Assembly (NCBI GenBank): GCA_047528275.1
Contig: CP180023.1
Location: forward strand, 1,665,775 to 1,729,774
DNA length: 64,000 nt
Direction of reading: 5' to 3'
Origin: G039954875 sp047528275
GTDB lineage: Bacteria; Bacteroidota; Bacteroidia; Flavobacteriales; Blattabacteriaceae
Part shown: positions 11,677-20,060 of the stretch, piece by piece
Layout of the letters: each line of letters starts with the position of its first letter
Numbering within the stretch: position 1 is the stretch's first letter
Notes under the pieces: generated by a model
What the model saw: only the letters and a program-made list of their open reading frames with translations
What the model was told of the DNA's origin: nothing
Database searches by the model: none
Translations under genes and position numbers: made by a program

Positions 11677-13170
11677 ATGAAAAGAACGACCTTTTGGATG
11701 ATCCTACTTCATCTGACGATCATCTACATTTCCCAAACAAAAATATAACAATATACAAGATATTGTATAAAACCAAATAGGCAAAACCCTACCCTCGGCT
11801 TCAGTATTTCTCGACAGCCGTCATATCAACCAGACAGATAATAAATAAAAATTCATTTTCAATCTGAAATATGATGGATTATATTCATTTTAATTCCGTT
11901 TACTCATACAATATGATACCTAACACATCCAAACAGACCAAAAGGAGATTGTGCTTCAGTTCAAGCTTACAATAAAACTATCCCCTCGACGAAGTCGTAG
12001 TCAGAGGCGTCCGCATAGGCGACAAACCCCATTAACCAAAACTAATCTATCCAAAAAAGAATTCCAAAAACTCAATATTAGACAAGACCTCGTTTATCTC
12101 ATCGATCAAACTCCCTCGTTCAAAACCATTTCTGATACAGGTGGTTGGATCGGTTTAATGCAGATCCGTATCCGAGGAAGTGACAACAGCAAAGTCAATG
12201 TCACCGTCAACGGAGTTCCACTCAACGACAAGGAATCTCACGATGTATTTTGGGAAAATACCAAACTTCTCATCCTCGATGCAAAATATGTAGATCCAAC
12301 GTGCTGTGGATAAATCAACTAATAGACCGGACGCCTTCGGGTCAAAAATCAATTTACTGATCGATGCACAGAAAGAATCAAATATTACGCCGAATCCTAC
12401 ACCTCTCTAAGCTCCTTCAACACCCAACAATACGCATTGAAAATCGGATTAGACTGGTTGAACAATCAATTCAATTTCCAAGATTGGATTTTCCACATCC
12501 GTACCGATAGCTATATTGATAGGGATTAGTCTAAGATGCCCTCCATAGTTCCTATCAGGAACATATCGTACAAAAAATACTCAGCTAAAGCTCGTCACCC
12601 TACTCGGTAGATCAGAAAATTACCAGGCGTGGAATGGTATCGACAAAAAAAAATATCGGACGAAAACGACGATTCAAACTCACCGGAGCACTTTACGATG
12701 AAAATGGCCGAGTCAAAGGATTTTATACCAACCAAATCAACAATTACAAACAAGACCATTATCAATTGCCGTTCTCACACTGGTTTAACCTGCATTAATA
12801 GATGATTACTACCCCTACACTACACCTACGGATGGGGTTATTAAGAAGAATACAAACAAAATAAAAAATTAAAAACTTACCTCTTGCTATCGGTGATGTT
12901 TTGGGCATAAAAAATAGAGAAAACAGATTTGATCCGCTAACACTATCCCGATTGAAAATATCAAAAAAGTCAGCTCAATAGTTATCTACTCCATCATCTG
13001 TTTATTCGATACTAAAACAAACTTTTTCGGGATGAAAAACATAATAATTACCTTTAAGATCAATAATCTATTAAATAAAAAATACCAAAACTACGGCTAT
13101 TTTTATAAAAAACCATACTATTACACTCAAGCAAGCATACACCTAATAGATTGACTATGGATTCGGTTTT
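11677..13170 (+). pseudogene. TonB-dependent receptor pseudogene, probably thiamine (omr1-like)
   Basis: The locus starts at 11677 with a signal-peptide-like 'MKRTTFWMILLHLTIIY'. The plug domain is readable from 11985 on in different frames: 'TNLSKKEFQKLNIRQDL', 'LIDQTPSFKTISDTGG', 'IRIRGSDNSKVNVTVNGVPL', then 'GVPLNDKESHDVFW'. After about 12310 the frame is broken repeatedly, and the barrel part is shortened and unreadable in places. The TPP riboswitch just upstream suggests that the receptor once imported thiamine or its precursor. TPP-regulated TonB receptors of this kind (omr1) have been described in Bacteroidota. The function is inferred from the regulatory element only. Confidence 0.75.
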
Positions 13171-13180
13171 TAAATATCGA

Positions 13181-13606
13181 TCAGCTAAACAACAGATGAA
13201 AAGGAATACGAATCAATAAAAAAATTAATGCCAATATAAATAAGGTCATGACCTTGTGGCTGAAAGCTTCCTTTTTCAATTTTACATGGGCCAGCGTAGC
13301 TAAAGTCACCGCCAAGGCCATCATAAAGGGATGCTCAATAAGTCTATAACGCAACTCTGCATCCTTCATAATATCGCTCATTAAAATGACACTCTCTTGA
13401 ATACGAGAATTATAAGTATCCATCAGTACAAAGCCCAACAACGTCTGGATATGCAAACTCAAGATCGTCACTGTGCTCAAAAATTTGCCTAGTTGCAGAG
13501 AACTTGATCCGTTCAACCTTACGTAAACAGCATAGATCGATATGGAAACCAACAAAATTAGAGTCAAAAATGCTAGATAATGGTGAACTTTCAATAAAGT
13601 ATCCAT
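13181..13606 (-). CDS. Small cytochrome-b-like membrane protein
   Basis: This intact 141-residue membrane protein has four predicted helices (about residues 10-28, 42-62, 90-110 and 119-139). Each of the first three carries a His near the bilayer: 'KVHHYLAF', 'LSLHIQTLLGF' and 'IEHPFMMALAVTLATLAHVKLKK'. Such spaced His residues suggest haem coordination. Similar small proteins are widespread in Bacteroidota and are usually annotated as cytochrome b-like or hypothetical. It precedes no gene of known electron transport, so its partner is unknown. Its retention among decaying neighbours suggests it is under selection. Confidence 0.75.
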   Translation of the reverse strand: MDTLLKVHHYLAFLTLILLVSISIYAVYVRLNGSSSLQLGKFLSTVTILSLHIQTLLGFVLMDTYNSRIQESVILMSDIMKDAELRYRLIEHPFMMALAVTLATLAHVKLKKEAFSHKVMTLFILALIFLLIRIPFHLLFS

Positions 13607-13717
13607 ATGTTTCTATATTTTTGAAAATCAGTATAATACATTCAAAATAAAAGATAGAAGAGATTAATTTCAAAGATGAAAAAATAAATCCATAAGAATA
13701 TTTATACTACTTCTCAG

Positions 13718-13789
13718 TAGCCCATAGGGGAATCGAACCCCTCTTTTCAGAATGAAAATCTGATGTCCTAACCGATAGACGAATGGGCT
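13718..13789 (-). tRNA. tRNA-Glu (UUC), copy 1
   Basis: The 72-nt cloverleaf is complete. The acceptor stem AGCCCAT/ATGGGCT is fully paired, with discriminator A. The anticodon stem TCAGA/TCTGA encloses loop TTTTCAT, giving anticodon TTC, and the T arm is GGGGT-TCGATTC-CCC. CCA is not encoded. It is the distal member of a tRNA-Glu/rpsT/tRNA-Glu unit. Confidence 0.95.
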
Positions 13790-13799
13790 AATCTCATGA

Positions 13800-14069
13800 T
13801 CATTCACCATCAGCCTTAGCCGACTGATGGACTATTTTAGCCAACTGGCTCTTAAGTCTAGCTGCTTTATTTCGGTGTATGATGTGCTTCTTAACCAACT
13901 TATCAATCATAGAAGCCACTTTGGGATACTGCGAAGCAGCTGAATCCTTATCAGCATCCCCTTTCAATTTTTTAACCGCTGTACGTACAGATTTGTGATC
14001 ATACTTGTTCCGCAAACGCGCGACTTCATTCTGACGTATTCGTTTCAAAGCCGATTGATGATTTACCAT
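13800..14069 (-). CDS. rpsT: 30S ribosomal protein S20
   Basis: S20 is a primary 16S-binding protein of the small subunit. The 89-residue product starts 'MVNHQSALKRIRQNEVARLRN' and ends with the Lys-rich helix 'HRNKAARLKSQLAKIV', both typical of the family. The length is normal. It sits between two almost identical tRNA-Glu genes, with gaps of 10 and 30 bases, so all three are probably transcribed together from a promoter above the upstream tRNA. Confidence 0.97.
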   Translation of the reverse strand: MVNHQSALKRIRQNEVARLRNKYDHKSVRTAVKKLKGDADKDSAASQYPKVASMIDKLVKKHIIHRNKAARLKSQLAKIVHQSAKADGE

Positions 14070-14099
14070 AATTTTTGAATAAAACCTTTAAGTCGTTTG

Positions 14100-14171
14100 T
14101 AGCCCATAGGGGAATCGAACCCCTCTTTTCAGAATGAAAATCTGATGTCCTAACCGATAGACGAATGGGCC
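14100..14171 (-). tRNA. tRNA-Glu (UUC), copy 2
   Basis: Copy 2 is identical to the downstream copy except for the first base, which is G here and A there. The acceptor stem therefore starts with a G-U pair instead of A-U. The anticodon loop is TTTTCAT (TTC). It is the first gene of the tRNA-Glu/rpsT/tRNA-Glu unit. Confidence 0.95.
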
Positions 14172-14181
14172 AAAATGCGTG

Positions 14182-14212
14182 CAAATTTAATTTTTTTTGT
14201 CTTCCATACAAG
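14182..14212 (-). promoter_or_regulatory. Bacteroidota-type promoter of the tRNA-Glu/rpsT unit
   Basis: On the minus strand the -7 box is TAAATTTG (14189-14182), a perfect TAnnTTTG. A CTTG at 14212-14209 serves as the -33 box, with 19 bases between them, the preferred spacing in Bacteroidota. The tRNA begins 10 bases beyond the -7 box. Confidence 0.75.
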
Positions 14213-14280
14213 TATTTTATCTACTTTTAGAAGGATTTTCACCGAAAAGATTGCTTAAAAAAGATCGAAGAATAAAAAAC

Positions 14281-14958
14281 ATGCAAATCTTTGATAATCA
14301 AATTATAAAAATAATAATATTTGTATTATTTTGTTACTTTTTCACCTCATGCGGAACCAATACTAGTGTAGTACATACCAACGCTATGCTCAGGAAAAAA
14401 CACAATATATTAGTCTCCTTCAAAAAATCAAAATCTCAACATCATCTCAAGCGTTTCAACAAAACACCAATAAACACATCCTCATCGACACCAGTAGATC
14501 ACATCATCGAAGAAGCTAAAAGTTACCTCGGTACACCCTACAGATATGGAGGGAACTCAAGAACCGGTATCGACTGCTCAGCCCTTATCATCAATGTGTT
14601 TGAGCCTTATGCAATCACCTTACCTCGTATCTCCTCTAAACAAGCTCAAGACGGTACTTCTATACCAAAAGATCAAATACAAAAGGGTGATCTTCTATTT
14701 TTCGCTACAGGACGCTCAAGAAAGAGGATCAACCATGTCGGAATTGTCCTCGATGTAGAGGATGACAACATAGCTTTCATCCATGCCTCTTCATCCAGCG
14801 GCGTGACCATCTCTTGGCTGAAGGAAATCTACTGGGAAAGAAGATTCATCACTGCGCGACGGATCCTTTCCGAAGAGCTCATTGGACTGACACAATCCGA
14901 CTCCCCTCTTCAAGAGTTCAATTTTTCTTCTCAAGAAGATGCTATTTTCGATCGATAG
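14281..14958 (+). CDS. NlpC/P60 family cell-wall endopeptidase, lipoprotein
   Basis: This is a probable peptidoglycan DL-endopeptidase anchored in a membrane as a lipoprotein. The chosen ATG gives a hydrophobic signal segment ending in a lipobox-like 'FFTSC' with Cys24. An upstream in-frame ATG at 14197 would add 28 residues before the signal and is less likely. The NlpC/P60 domain starts at about residue 80 with 'YLGTPYRYGGNSRTGIDCSALI', where Cys99 is the nucleophile. It continues with 'QKGDLLFFATG', 'INHVGIVLD' with the catalytic His, and 'FIHASSSSGV'. The 3' end overlaps the convergent aroA by 17 bases. Confidence 0.9.
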   Translation: MQIFDNQIIKIIIFVLFCYFFTSCGTNTSVVHTNAMLRKKHNILVSFKKSKSQHHLKRFNKTPINTSSSTPVDHIIEEAKSYLGTPYRYGGNSRTGIDCSALIINVFEPYAITLPRISSKQAQDGTSIPKDQIQKGDLLFFATGRSRKRINHVGIVLDVEDDNIAFIHASSSSGVTISWLKEIYWERRFITARRILSEELIGLTQSDSPLQEFNFSSQEDAIFDR

Positions 14959-16177
14959 AAAAACCTAATCCTTGCAAGTCAGTCCAAAAAGTCGGATAGG
15001 ATTTCTCGACGACTTCAGGCCGATATATCCGAATAGGGTAACACAAACCCAAAGACGCAAAAGCCATAGCCATGCGATGGTCTTGATAAGTCTTAATACA
15101 AAAATCCACCTGTCTTGGACGAAAATTAATAAGTTCGAGCGCGTCAGCCGTGACACGCACCTCAGAACCGACCTTAGTCAACTCATTTTGTAAGGCTTGT
15201 AAACGGTCGGTCTCCTTGATCTTGAGTGTTTCAAGGCCAGTTAGAAGGCATTTGATCTGTAGACCGGCACAAGTCACTGCAATAGTCTGAGCAACATCAG
15301 GCGTTGCATTGAGATCTAATTCTATACGATCTGGTAACGCATAGCACGAATTTTTATTCAAGTGGATCCATTCCCCATCAAAAACCGTGTCGACACCAAA
15401 GTTTTCCCGATAAATGGTTGATATCGCATGGTCTCCCTGTAAACTATCTTTCTTATATAGGCTTAAATTAAGTTTACAATCCCGAGACAAGGCTGTCAGT
15501 GCATAATAATAAGAAGCTGAACTCCAATCGGATTCGACTGAAAAACTTTTTTCTCCCACTAACCGGCATAGACTAATACGGATACAACGATCTTGCCAAA
15601 AGCATTCCACACCGGCTTTTTGTAACAAATCAAAAGTCATCCGGAGGTAAGGCAACGAAATGAGCTTTCCTGAGAGAACGATTTCCAAGCCGTTTTCAAA
15701 GCTGGAAGCTATCAACATCAATGCACTGATGTATTGGCTACTGACCTGAGCATTCATCTCTATACGACCACCTTGAAGTCTTCTCCCCCGAATTTTGAGC
15801 GGAGGACAACCTTCACTTTCCAAATAATCGATCTTGGCTCCCAACTTTCTCAATGCATCGACCAATATAGCAATAGGCCGTTGCTTCATTCGTTCCGAAC
15901 CGACTAAGACGACATCCCGTCCAGGTTTAGAAGCAAAATAAGCGGTGAGGAAACGCATGGCCGTACCGGAATGGTGTACATCAATCAAACCGTTAGATAT
16001 GCTGAGTATCTTTTGCAATACCTCTGTATCAGCAGCATTAGAAAGGTTTTCTATCCGGATCTGTCCAGGATAGAGAGCCTGTAGGATCAGTAGCCTATTG
16101 GACTCACTTTTAGAACCCGTGATACGTACCGAACCATTAAGAGACTGGTCTCTTTTATGAAGTGTAAGCATCTGCAT
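14942..16177 (-). CDS. aroA: 3-phosphoshikimate 1-carboxyvinyltransferase (EPSP synthase)
   Basis: AroA joins shikimate-3-phosphate and phosphoenolpyruvate on the way to chorismate. The 411-residue frame is intact. It contains the N-terminal substrate motif 'GSKSESNRLLILQAL', 'HSGTAMRFLTAYF', and the late motif 'IKETDRLQALQNELTKVG' with the catalytic Glu and Arg. 'TYQDHRMAMAFA' near the end carries the conserved His-Arg pair. The length is slightly short for the family (about 430) but no motif is missing. It starts 3 bases after the MazG-like gene ends, so the two are likely cotranscribed. Retention suggests the symbiont still makes aromatic amino acids. Confidence 0.95.
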   Translation of the reverse strand: MQMLTLHKRDQSLNGSVRITGSKSESNRLLILQALYPGQIRIENLSNAADTEVLQKILSISNGLIDVHHSGTAMRFLTAYFASKPGRDVVLVGSERMKQRPIAILVDALRKLGAKIDYLESEGCPPLKIRGRRLQGGRIEMNAQVSSQYISALMLIASSFENGLEIVLSGKLISLPYLRMTFDLLQKAGVECFWQDRCIRISLCRLVGEKSFSVESDWSSASYYYALTALSRDCKLNLSLYKKDSLQGDHAISTIYRENFGVDTVFDGEWIHLNKNSCYALPDRIELDLNATPDVAQTIAVTCAGLQIKCLLTGLETLKIKETDRLQALQNELTKVGSEVRVTADALELINFRPRQVDFCIKTYQDHRMAMAFASLGLCYPIRIYRPEVVEKSYPTFWTDLQGLGFSIDRK

Positions 16178-16180
16178 ATA

Positions 16181-16513
16181 TCACTTCAATTTTTCATTAT
16201 TCTTATGACGATCTCGGTCTCGTTCCGTTTTGTCTTTCAATCTTTCGTAAAAGGCTCGTTCAAGATCGATCCCCGTCTGATTGGCCAAGCAGAGCAGAAC
16301 GAACAAGACATCAGCCAATTCTTTACCGAGATCCTTGATTTTATCACTTTCTTTTTCAGATTGTTCGCCATAACGTCGGGCGATGATGTGTGCCACCTCA
16401 CCGACCTCTTCAGTGAGTTGAGCTATATTGGTCAGCACATTGAAGTAACGCACCCCATGATTTTTGATCCAATCGTCAACAGTTTCTTGAGCATTTCTAG
16501 TATTCATTTTCAT
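16181..16513 (-). CDS. MazG-like nucleotide pyrophosphohydrolase
   Basis: This is a single-domain MazG-type protein of 110 residues that probably hydrolyses nucleoside triphosphates and cleans the nucleotide pool. It has the expected helical metal-binding pattern: 'QLTEEVGEVAHII' (EExxE-like) in the first half and 'LGKELADVLFVLLCLAN' (ExxD) in the second. The C-terminus is rich in Lys, Arg and Asp. It is followed directly by aroA. Upstream and divergent lies the histidine operon. Confidence 0.85.
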   Translation of the reverse strand: MKMNTRNAQETVDDWIKNHGVRYFNVLTNIAQLTEEVGEVAHIIARRYGEQSEKESDKIKDLGKELADVLFVLLCLANQTGIDLERAFYERLKDKTERDRDRHKNNEKLK

Positions 16514-16606
16514 TTGAAAAGTGCAAGCAAATTAAAAAATCATTTCGATCGAACAAAACAGATAGAAACACATGAGCTTTGTACATCTATCTCAAATAAT
16601 TTTTTT

Positions 16607-16614
16607 TACCTTTG
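16607..16614 (+). promoter_or_regulatory. Promoter -7 box of the histidine operon
   Basis: TACCTTTG matches TAnnTTTG perfectly. A TTTG lies at 16578-16581, but the 25-base gap is longer than the preferred 19-21, so the -33 box is uncertain. Transcription would begin near 16620, just ahead of the leader ORF and attenuator. Confidence 0.6.
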
Positions 16615-16623
16615 CAGGTCCTT

Positions 16624-16737
16624 ATGAAAGGGATATTTACACAAGACGTACACATCATCACCCTACCGTAAGGCATCGGTAAGCAAGAGTCGTTTGTATC
16701 TATTTTTTTGAAAAGCTTACCGAGATCGGTAAGCTTT
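16624..16737 (+). promoter_or_regulatory. Histidine-operon leader and attenuator
   Basis: The leader holds four mutually exclusive segments. TACCG (16664-16668) can pair with CGGTA (16677-16681). TCGGTAAGC (16676-16684) can pair with GCTTACCGA (16715-16723). The latter also forms a 12-bp hairpin with TCGGTAAGCTTT (16726-16737), followed by an AT-rich, T-containing tail. A 15-codon leader ORF runs from ATG 16624 to TAA 16671 and ends on the first segment, as in classical attenuators. It has one His codon. A run CAT CAT CAC (16653-16661) plus a further CAT lies in another frame, which is open from an ATG at 16572. Ribosome stalling on His codons is the inferred mechanism. Confidence 0.65.
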
Positions 16738-16753
16738 CATTATTTTTAAATCT

Positions 16754-17611
16754 ATGGATAAACTCAAAATTGCCATTCAAAAATCAGGCCGCCTATACGA
16801 GAGTTCAATCAAGTTGCTTAAAGACTGCGGTATTGACATGCATATTGGACGGGACCAGCTCAAGACTACAGCCCTAAATTTCCCTTTAGAAATATTCTTC
16901 CTGCGTGATGACGACATCCCCCAATACCTCGAAGACGGTATTGCAGATATCGGTATCATTGGAAAAAATCTATTACTCGAAAAACAAAAAAAGATCCAGA
17001 TCAAAGAAACCCTAGGATTTGGAAAATGCCGGCTCTCGATCGCCATGCCCAAATCGACGAACTATCAAACTATCGTCGATCTGAATGGAAAACGTATTGC
17101 GACAAGCTACCCAGTACTCACTCAGGAGTTCCTTGAAAAAAAACACATTACGGCAGAGATTCACGAGATCAGCGGTGCTGTAGAGATCGCTCCAGGTATT
17201 GGATTAGCCGACTACATCTGTGACTTAGTTAGTAGTGGCTCGACACTTTTCATGAATGGTCTCAAAGAAGTGGAGACTATCTTACAATCCGAAGCGGTCT
17301 TAGCCACACATCTAGACCTGAATTCTCCACAAAAAATCCTGATAGAAAAACTGCTCTTCCGAATCCGTGCAGTCAAAAAAGCCAAAAACAATAAGTATGT
17401 CCTACTGAACGCCCCAGATGAAAAACTTGACGAGATCATCTCCCACCTCCCCGGGTCCAAAAGCCCAACCATTCTCCCATTAGCCGATCCAGATTGGCAT
17501 GCCGTACATGCTGTGATCGACGAGAATGACTTTTGGGATGTGATAGAAAATCTCAAGGCCCATGGTGCCCAAGACATCTTGGTACTACCAACACAAAAAA
17601 TCATCCCTTGA
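16754..17611 (+). CDS. hisG: ATP phosphoribosyltransferase (long form)
   Basis: HisG starts histidine synthesis by joining ATP and PRPP. The 285-residue intact product has the long-form layout: two periplasmic-binding-like catalytic lobes ('LKIAIQKSGRLYESS', 'IADIGIIGKN', 'ATSYPVLTQEFL', 'GAVEIAPGIGLADYICDLVSSGSTL') and a C-terminal ACT-like regulatory domain from about residue 210. The regulatory domain implies feedback inhibition by histidine and no need for HisZ. It is the first gene of an eight-gene his operon and follows a leader with attenuator-like structure, so transcription probably responds to histidine supply. Confidence 0.97.
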   Translation: MDKLKIAIQKSGRLYESSIKLLKDCGIDMHIGRDQLKTTALNFPLEIFFLRDDDIPQYLEDGIADIGIIGKNLLLEKQKKIQIKETLGFGKCRLSIAMPKSTNYQTIVDLNGKRIATSYPVLTQEFLEKKHITAEIHEISGAVEIAPGIGLADYICDLVSSGSTLFMNGLKEVETILQSEAVLATHLDLNSPQKILIEKLLFRIRAVKKAKNNKYVLLNAPDEKLDEIISHLPGSKSPTILPLADPDWHAVHAVIDENDFWDVIENLKAHGAQDILVLPTQKIIP

Positions 17612-17628
17612 AAACCATCCCCCTCATC

Positions 17629-18981
17629 ATGAAAATCAAAACCTATCTCCACCCACACAAAGAAACCTGGTCCACACTATTGAAAAGGCCTAACCAAGAC
17701 CTCACAGCCTTGAACACAATGATACAACCTATCCTCAACATAGTCAAGAACCAGGGAGATGCTGCCCTAAAAACCTTCACGGAAAGATTTGACCACATCA
17801 AATTGAAAGAGATCCGGTTAGAAACAAAAAATATTCAGAAAGCTCAAGAGATGATCCCCGCTCAACTGAAAAAAGCCATCGATCAGGCCTCAGAAAACAT
17901 TACCCGATTTCACCGTAGCCAAATCCAAGAAGAGCCTCGCGTAGAGACCCTGCCTGGAGTGCACTGCTGGCGGAAAAATATCCCGATAGAAAAAGTAGGT
18001 TTCTATATTCCCGGAGGGTCGGCTCCACTATTTTCGACTGTCCTAATGCTAGGTATACCCGCCCAACTGGCTGGTTGCGAAGAAATTATCTTGTGCAGCC
18101 CACCTGATAGCAAAGGTACCTTACATCCAGCTATATTGTACACAGCACGAAAAATCGGTATCGAACAAATCTACACCATTGGTGGCGCACAAGCTATCGC
18201 GGCAATGGCCTACGGAACTGAAAGCATTCCAGCAGTCAACAAGATCTTCGGACCCGGCAATGCCTACGTTACTACTGCCAAGCAACTCGTCATTCAAGAG
18301 GGAGTAGCCATCGATCTACCAGCTGGCCCATCAGAAGTGGCTATATTAGCCGACGAAACTACCCGTGCCGACTATGTCGCTGCTGATTTACTCTCTCAGG
18401 CCGAACACGGCCCAGACAGCCAAGTACTCTTGGTTACTACTGGACAAGCTTGGGCCGAAACAGTCAAAAAACAACTCGAAAGACAGCTCATCGACTTACC
18501 TAGAGAAGGCCTCGCAACCGAATCCCTCAAAAACAGCCGGATCATCATCGCTACAGATCTAGAAGAAGGCATGACGATAATCAACCAATACGCGCCAGAA
18601 CACCTGATCATTCACTGCTCTGACGCTGAATACTGGGCCCAAAAAGTGAAAAATGCTAGCTCGGTCTTTTTAGGGGAATATTCACCCGAAAGTGCTGGAG
18701 ACTATGCCTCAGGCACCAACCACATTCTGCCAACAAATGGCTATGCTAAGTCCTATAGCGGTATATCGGTTGACAGCTTCCTAAAAAAAATCACCTTCCA
18801 ACAGCTTTCCAAAGAGGGGTTGAAAAACCTCTCAGAAACGGTAGAAACTCTGGCCATAGCAGAAGGACTGATCGCTCATCAACGCGCTGTACGTATTCGA
18901 TTTAATGAAAATACATCAATCCAAAGAGAAAAAAATTCATGGACAAAAACCTTTCAAAAAAAGATCCCATCAAGGTTTTAG
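17629..18981 (+). CDS. hisD: Histidinol dehydrogenase
   Basis: HisD performs the last two oxidations to histidine with NAD and zinc. I choose the ATG at 17629, which gives 450 residues. An upstream in-frame ATG (17533) would overlap hisG by 79 bases and adds residues unlike the family. Motifs are complete: 'GFYIPGGSAPL', 'IFGPGNAYVTTAKQLV', the zinc ligands in 'DLLSQAEHGPDSQ', the catalytic Glu-His pair in 'YAPEHLIIHC', and 'GDYASGTNHILPT'. The last ~20 codons extend beyond the usual end and overlap hisC by 43 bases, so the C-terminus may have been lengthened by loss of an earlier stop. Confidence 0.97.
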   Translation: MKIKTYLHPHKETWSTLLKRPNQDLTALNTMIQPILNIVKNQGDAALKTFTERFDHIKLKEIRLETKNIQKAQEMIPAQLKKAIDQASENITRFHRSQIQEEPRVETLPGVHCWRKNIPIEKVGFYIPGGSAPLFSTVLMLGIPAQLAGCEEIILCSPPDSKGTLHPAILYTARKIGIEQIYTIGGAQAIAAMAYGTESIPAVNKIFGPGNAYVTTAKQLVIQEGVAIDLPAGPSEVAILADETTRADYVAADLLSQAEHGPDSQVLLVTTGQAWAETVKKQLERQLIDLPREGLATESLKNSRIIIATDLEEGMTIINQYAPEHLIIHCSDAEYWAQKVKNASSVFLGEYSPESAGDYASGTNHILPTNGYAKSYSGISVDSFLKKITFQQLSKEGLKNLSETVETLAIAEGLIAHQRAVRIRFNENTSIQREKNSWTKTFQKKIPSRF

Positions 18982-20036
18982 ATCTGAGCTCCTTAGTACG
19001 TGAAAATCTTAGAAAATTCACTCCTTATTCATCAGCCAGAAATGAGTTTACAGGAGAAGCAGTCATATTCCTCGATGCTAATGAAAATTCCCTAGGATCA
19101 CCCTTAACCCAAGCTTATCACCTTTATCCCGATCCACTACAAAAACAACTCAAGCAAAAAATATCAGAAATCAAAGGCATACCTAGCGCTCAGATCTTCC
19201 TCGGCAATGGCAGCGATGAAGTCATCGATCTGCTCTATCGGATCTTTTGCCACCCAGGACTAGATCACGTCATTCTCTGCCCGCCTACCTACGGGATGTA
19301 TGAGGTCAGCGCCCAGATCAATGGTATAGACGTAGTGAAAATCCCGCTCAAACCCAACTATCAACTCAATACTCAAGCGATCTTATCAGCCACCAGCCCA
19401 CACAGCCGGATGATCTTCCTCTGCTCTCCCAATAATCCCACTGGAAACGATTTCCGACCAGAGGATCTCGAAAAAGTATTGAAAAATTTCCCAGGAATCG
19501 TCCTCGTAGACGAAGCCTACATCGACTTTTCAGATAAAAAATCGCTGAGCGAAAAACTCGATCAGTATCCTAACCTCATCGTGATGCAAACCTTATCAAA
19601 AGCCTGGGGACTGGCCGGGCTACGTATCGGTATGGCCTTCACTTCCGAGGAGATCGTCGAGTGGATGAACAAGATCAAGCCTCCTTACAATATCAGCCAA
19701 GCAGCACAGACATTAGCCCTCGAGGCCTTAGATCAACAAATACTATTCAACCAGCGAGTCAAAATCATCCTTGAAGAACGGGAAAAACTCGCCAAAGCAT
19801 TAACAAGGATCAGTATAGTCAAACAGGTGTATCCAAGCGTAGCCAATTTCTTACTCATCAAGACCACAGCTGCCAGAGAGATCTATCACTACTTGATCAA
19901 AAAAGGCATCGTTGTCAGAGACCGCTCCCGAGTCATGCTATGCGAGGGCTGCCTACGGATCACCATCGGAAAGGTTGAGGAAAACCAACATTTAATTGAA
20001 GCACTCCAGGGATTTCAAAACGATGAGACTGTTTAA
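18939..20036 (+). CDS. hisC: Histidinol-phosphate aminotransferase
   Basis: HisC is a PLP enzyme that transfers an amino group from glutamate to imidazole-acetol phosphate. The 365-residue frame contains 'LDANENSLGSP', 'FLGNGSDEVIDLL', 'CSPNNPTGN', 'VLVDEAYIDF', and the PLP-lysine motif 'QTLSKAWGLAGLRIGMA', with a C-terminal 'RDRSRVMLCEGCLRITIG'. All family signatures are present. The ATG lies inside the 3' end of hisD (43-base overlap), which suggests translational coupling or a lengthened hisD. hisB follows after 24 bases. Confidence 0.96.
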   Translation: MDKNLSKKDPIKVLDLSSLVRENLRKFTPYSSARNEFTGEAVIFLDANENSLGSPLTQAYHLYPDPLQKQLKQKISEIKGIPSAQIFLGNGSDEVIDLLYRIFCHPGLDHVILCPPTYGMYEVSAQINGIDVVKIPLKPNYQLNTQAILSATSPHSRMIFLCSPNNPTGNDFRPEDLEKVLKNFPGIVLVDEAYIDFSDKKSLSEKLDQYPNLIVMQTLSKAWGLAGLRIGMAFTSEEIVEWMNKIKPPYNISQAAQTLALEALDQQILFNQRVKIILEEREKLAKALTRISIVKQVYPSVANFLLIKTTAAREIYHYLIKKGIVVRDRSRVMLCEGCLRITIGKVEENQHLIEALQGFQNDETV

Positions 20037-20060
20037 CCCATTCCTCTTAAAAACACCCTG

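Noticed and set aside
16157..16627. 156-codon plus-strand frame near the his leader
   Set aside because: It is antisense to the MazG-like gene, whose minus-strand product has clear family motifs. The frame also runs through the likely his promoter.
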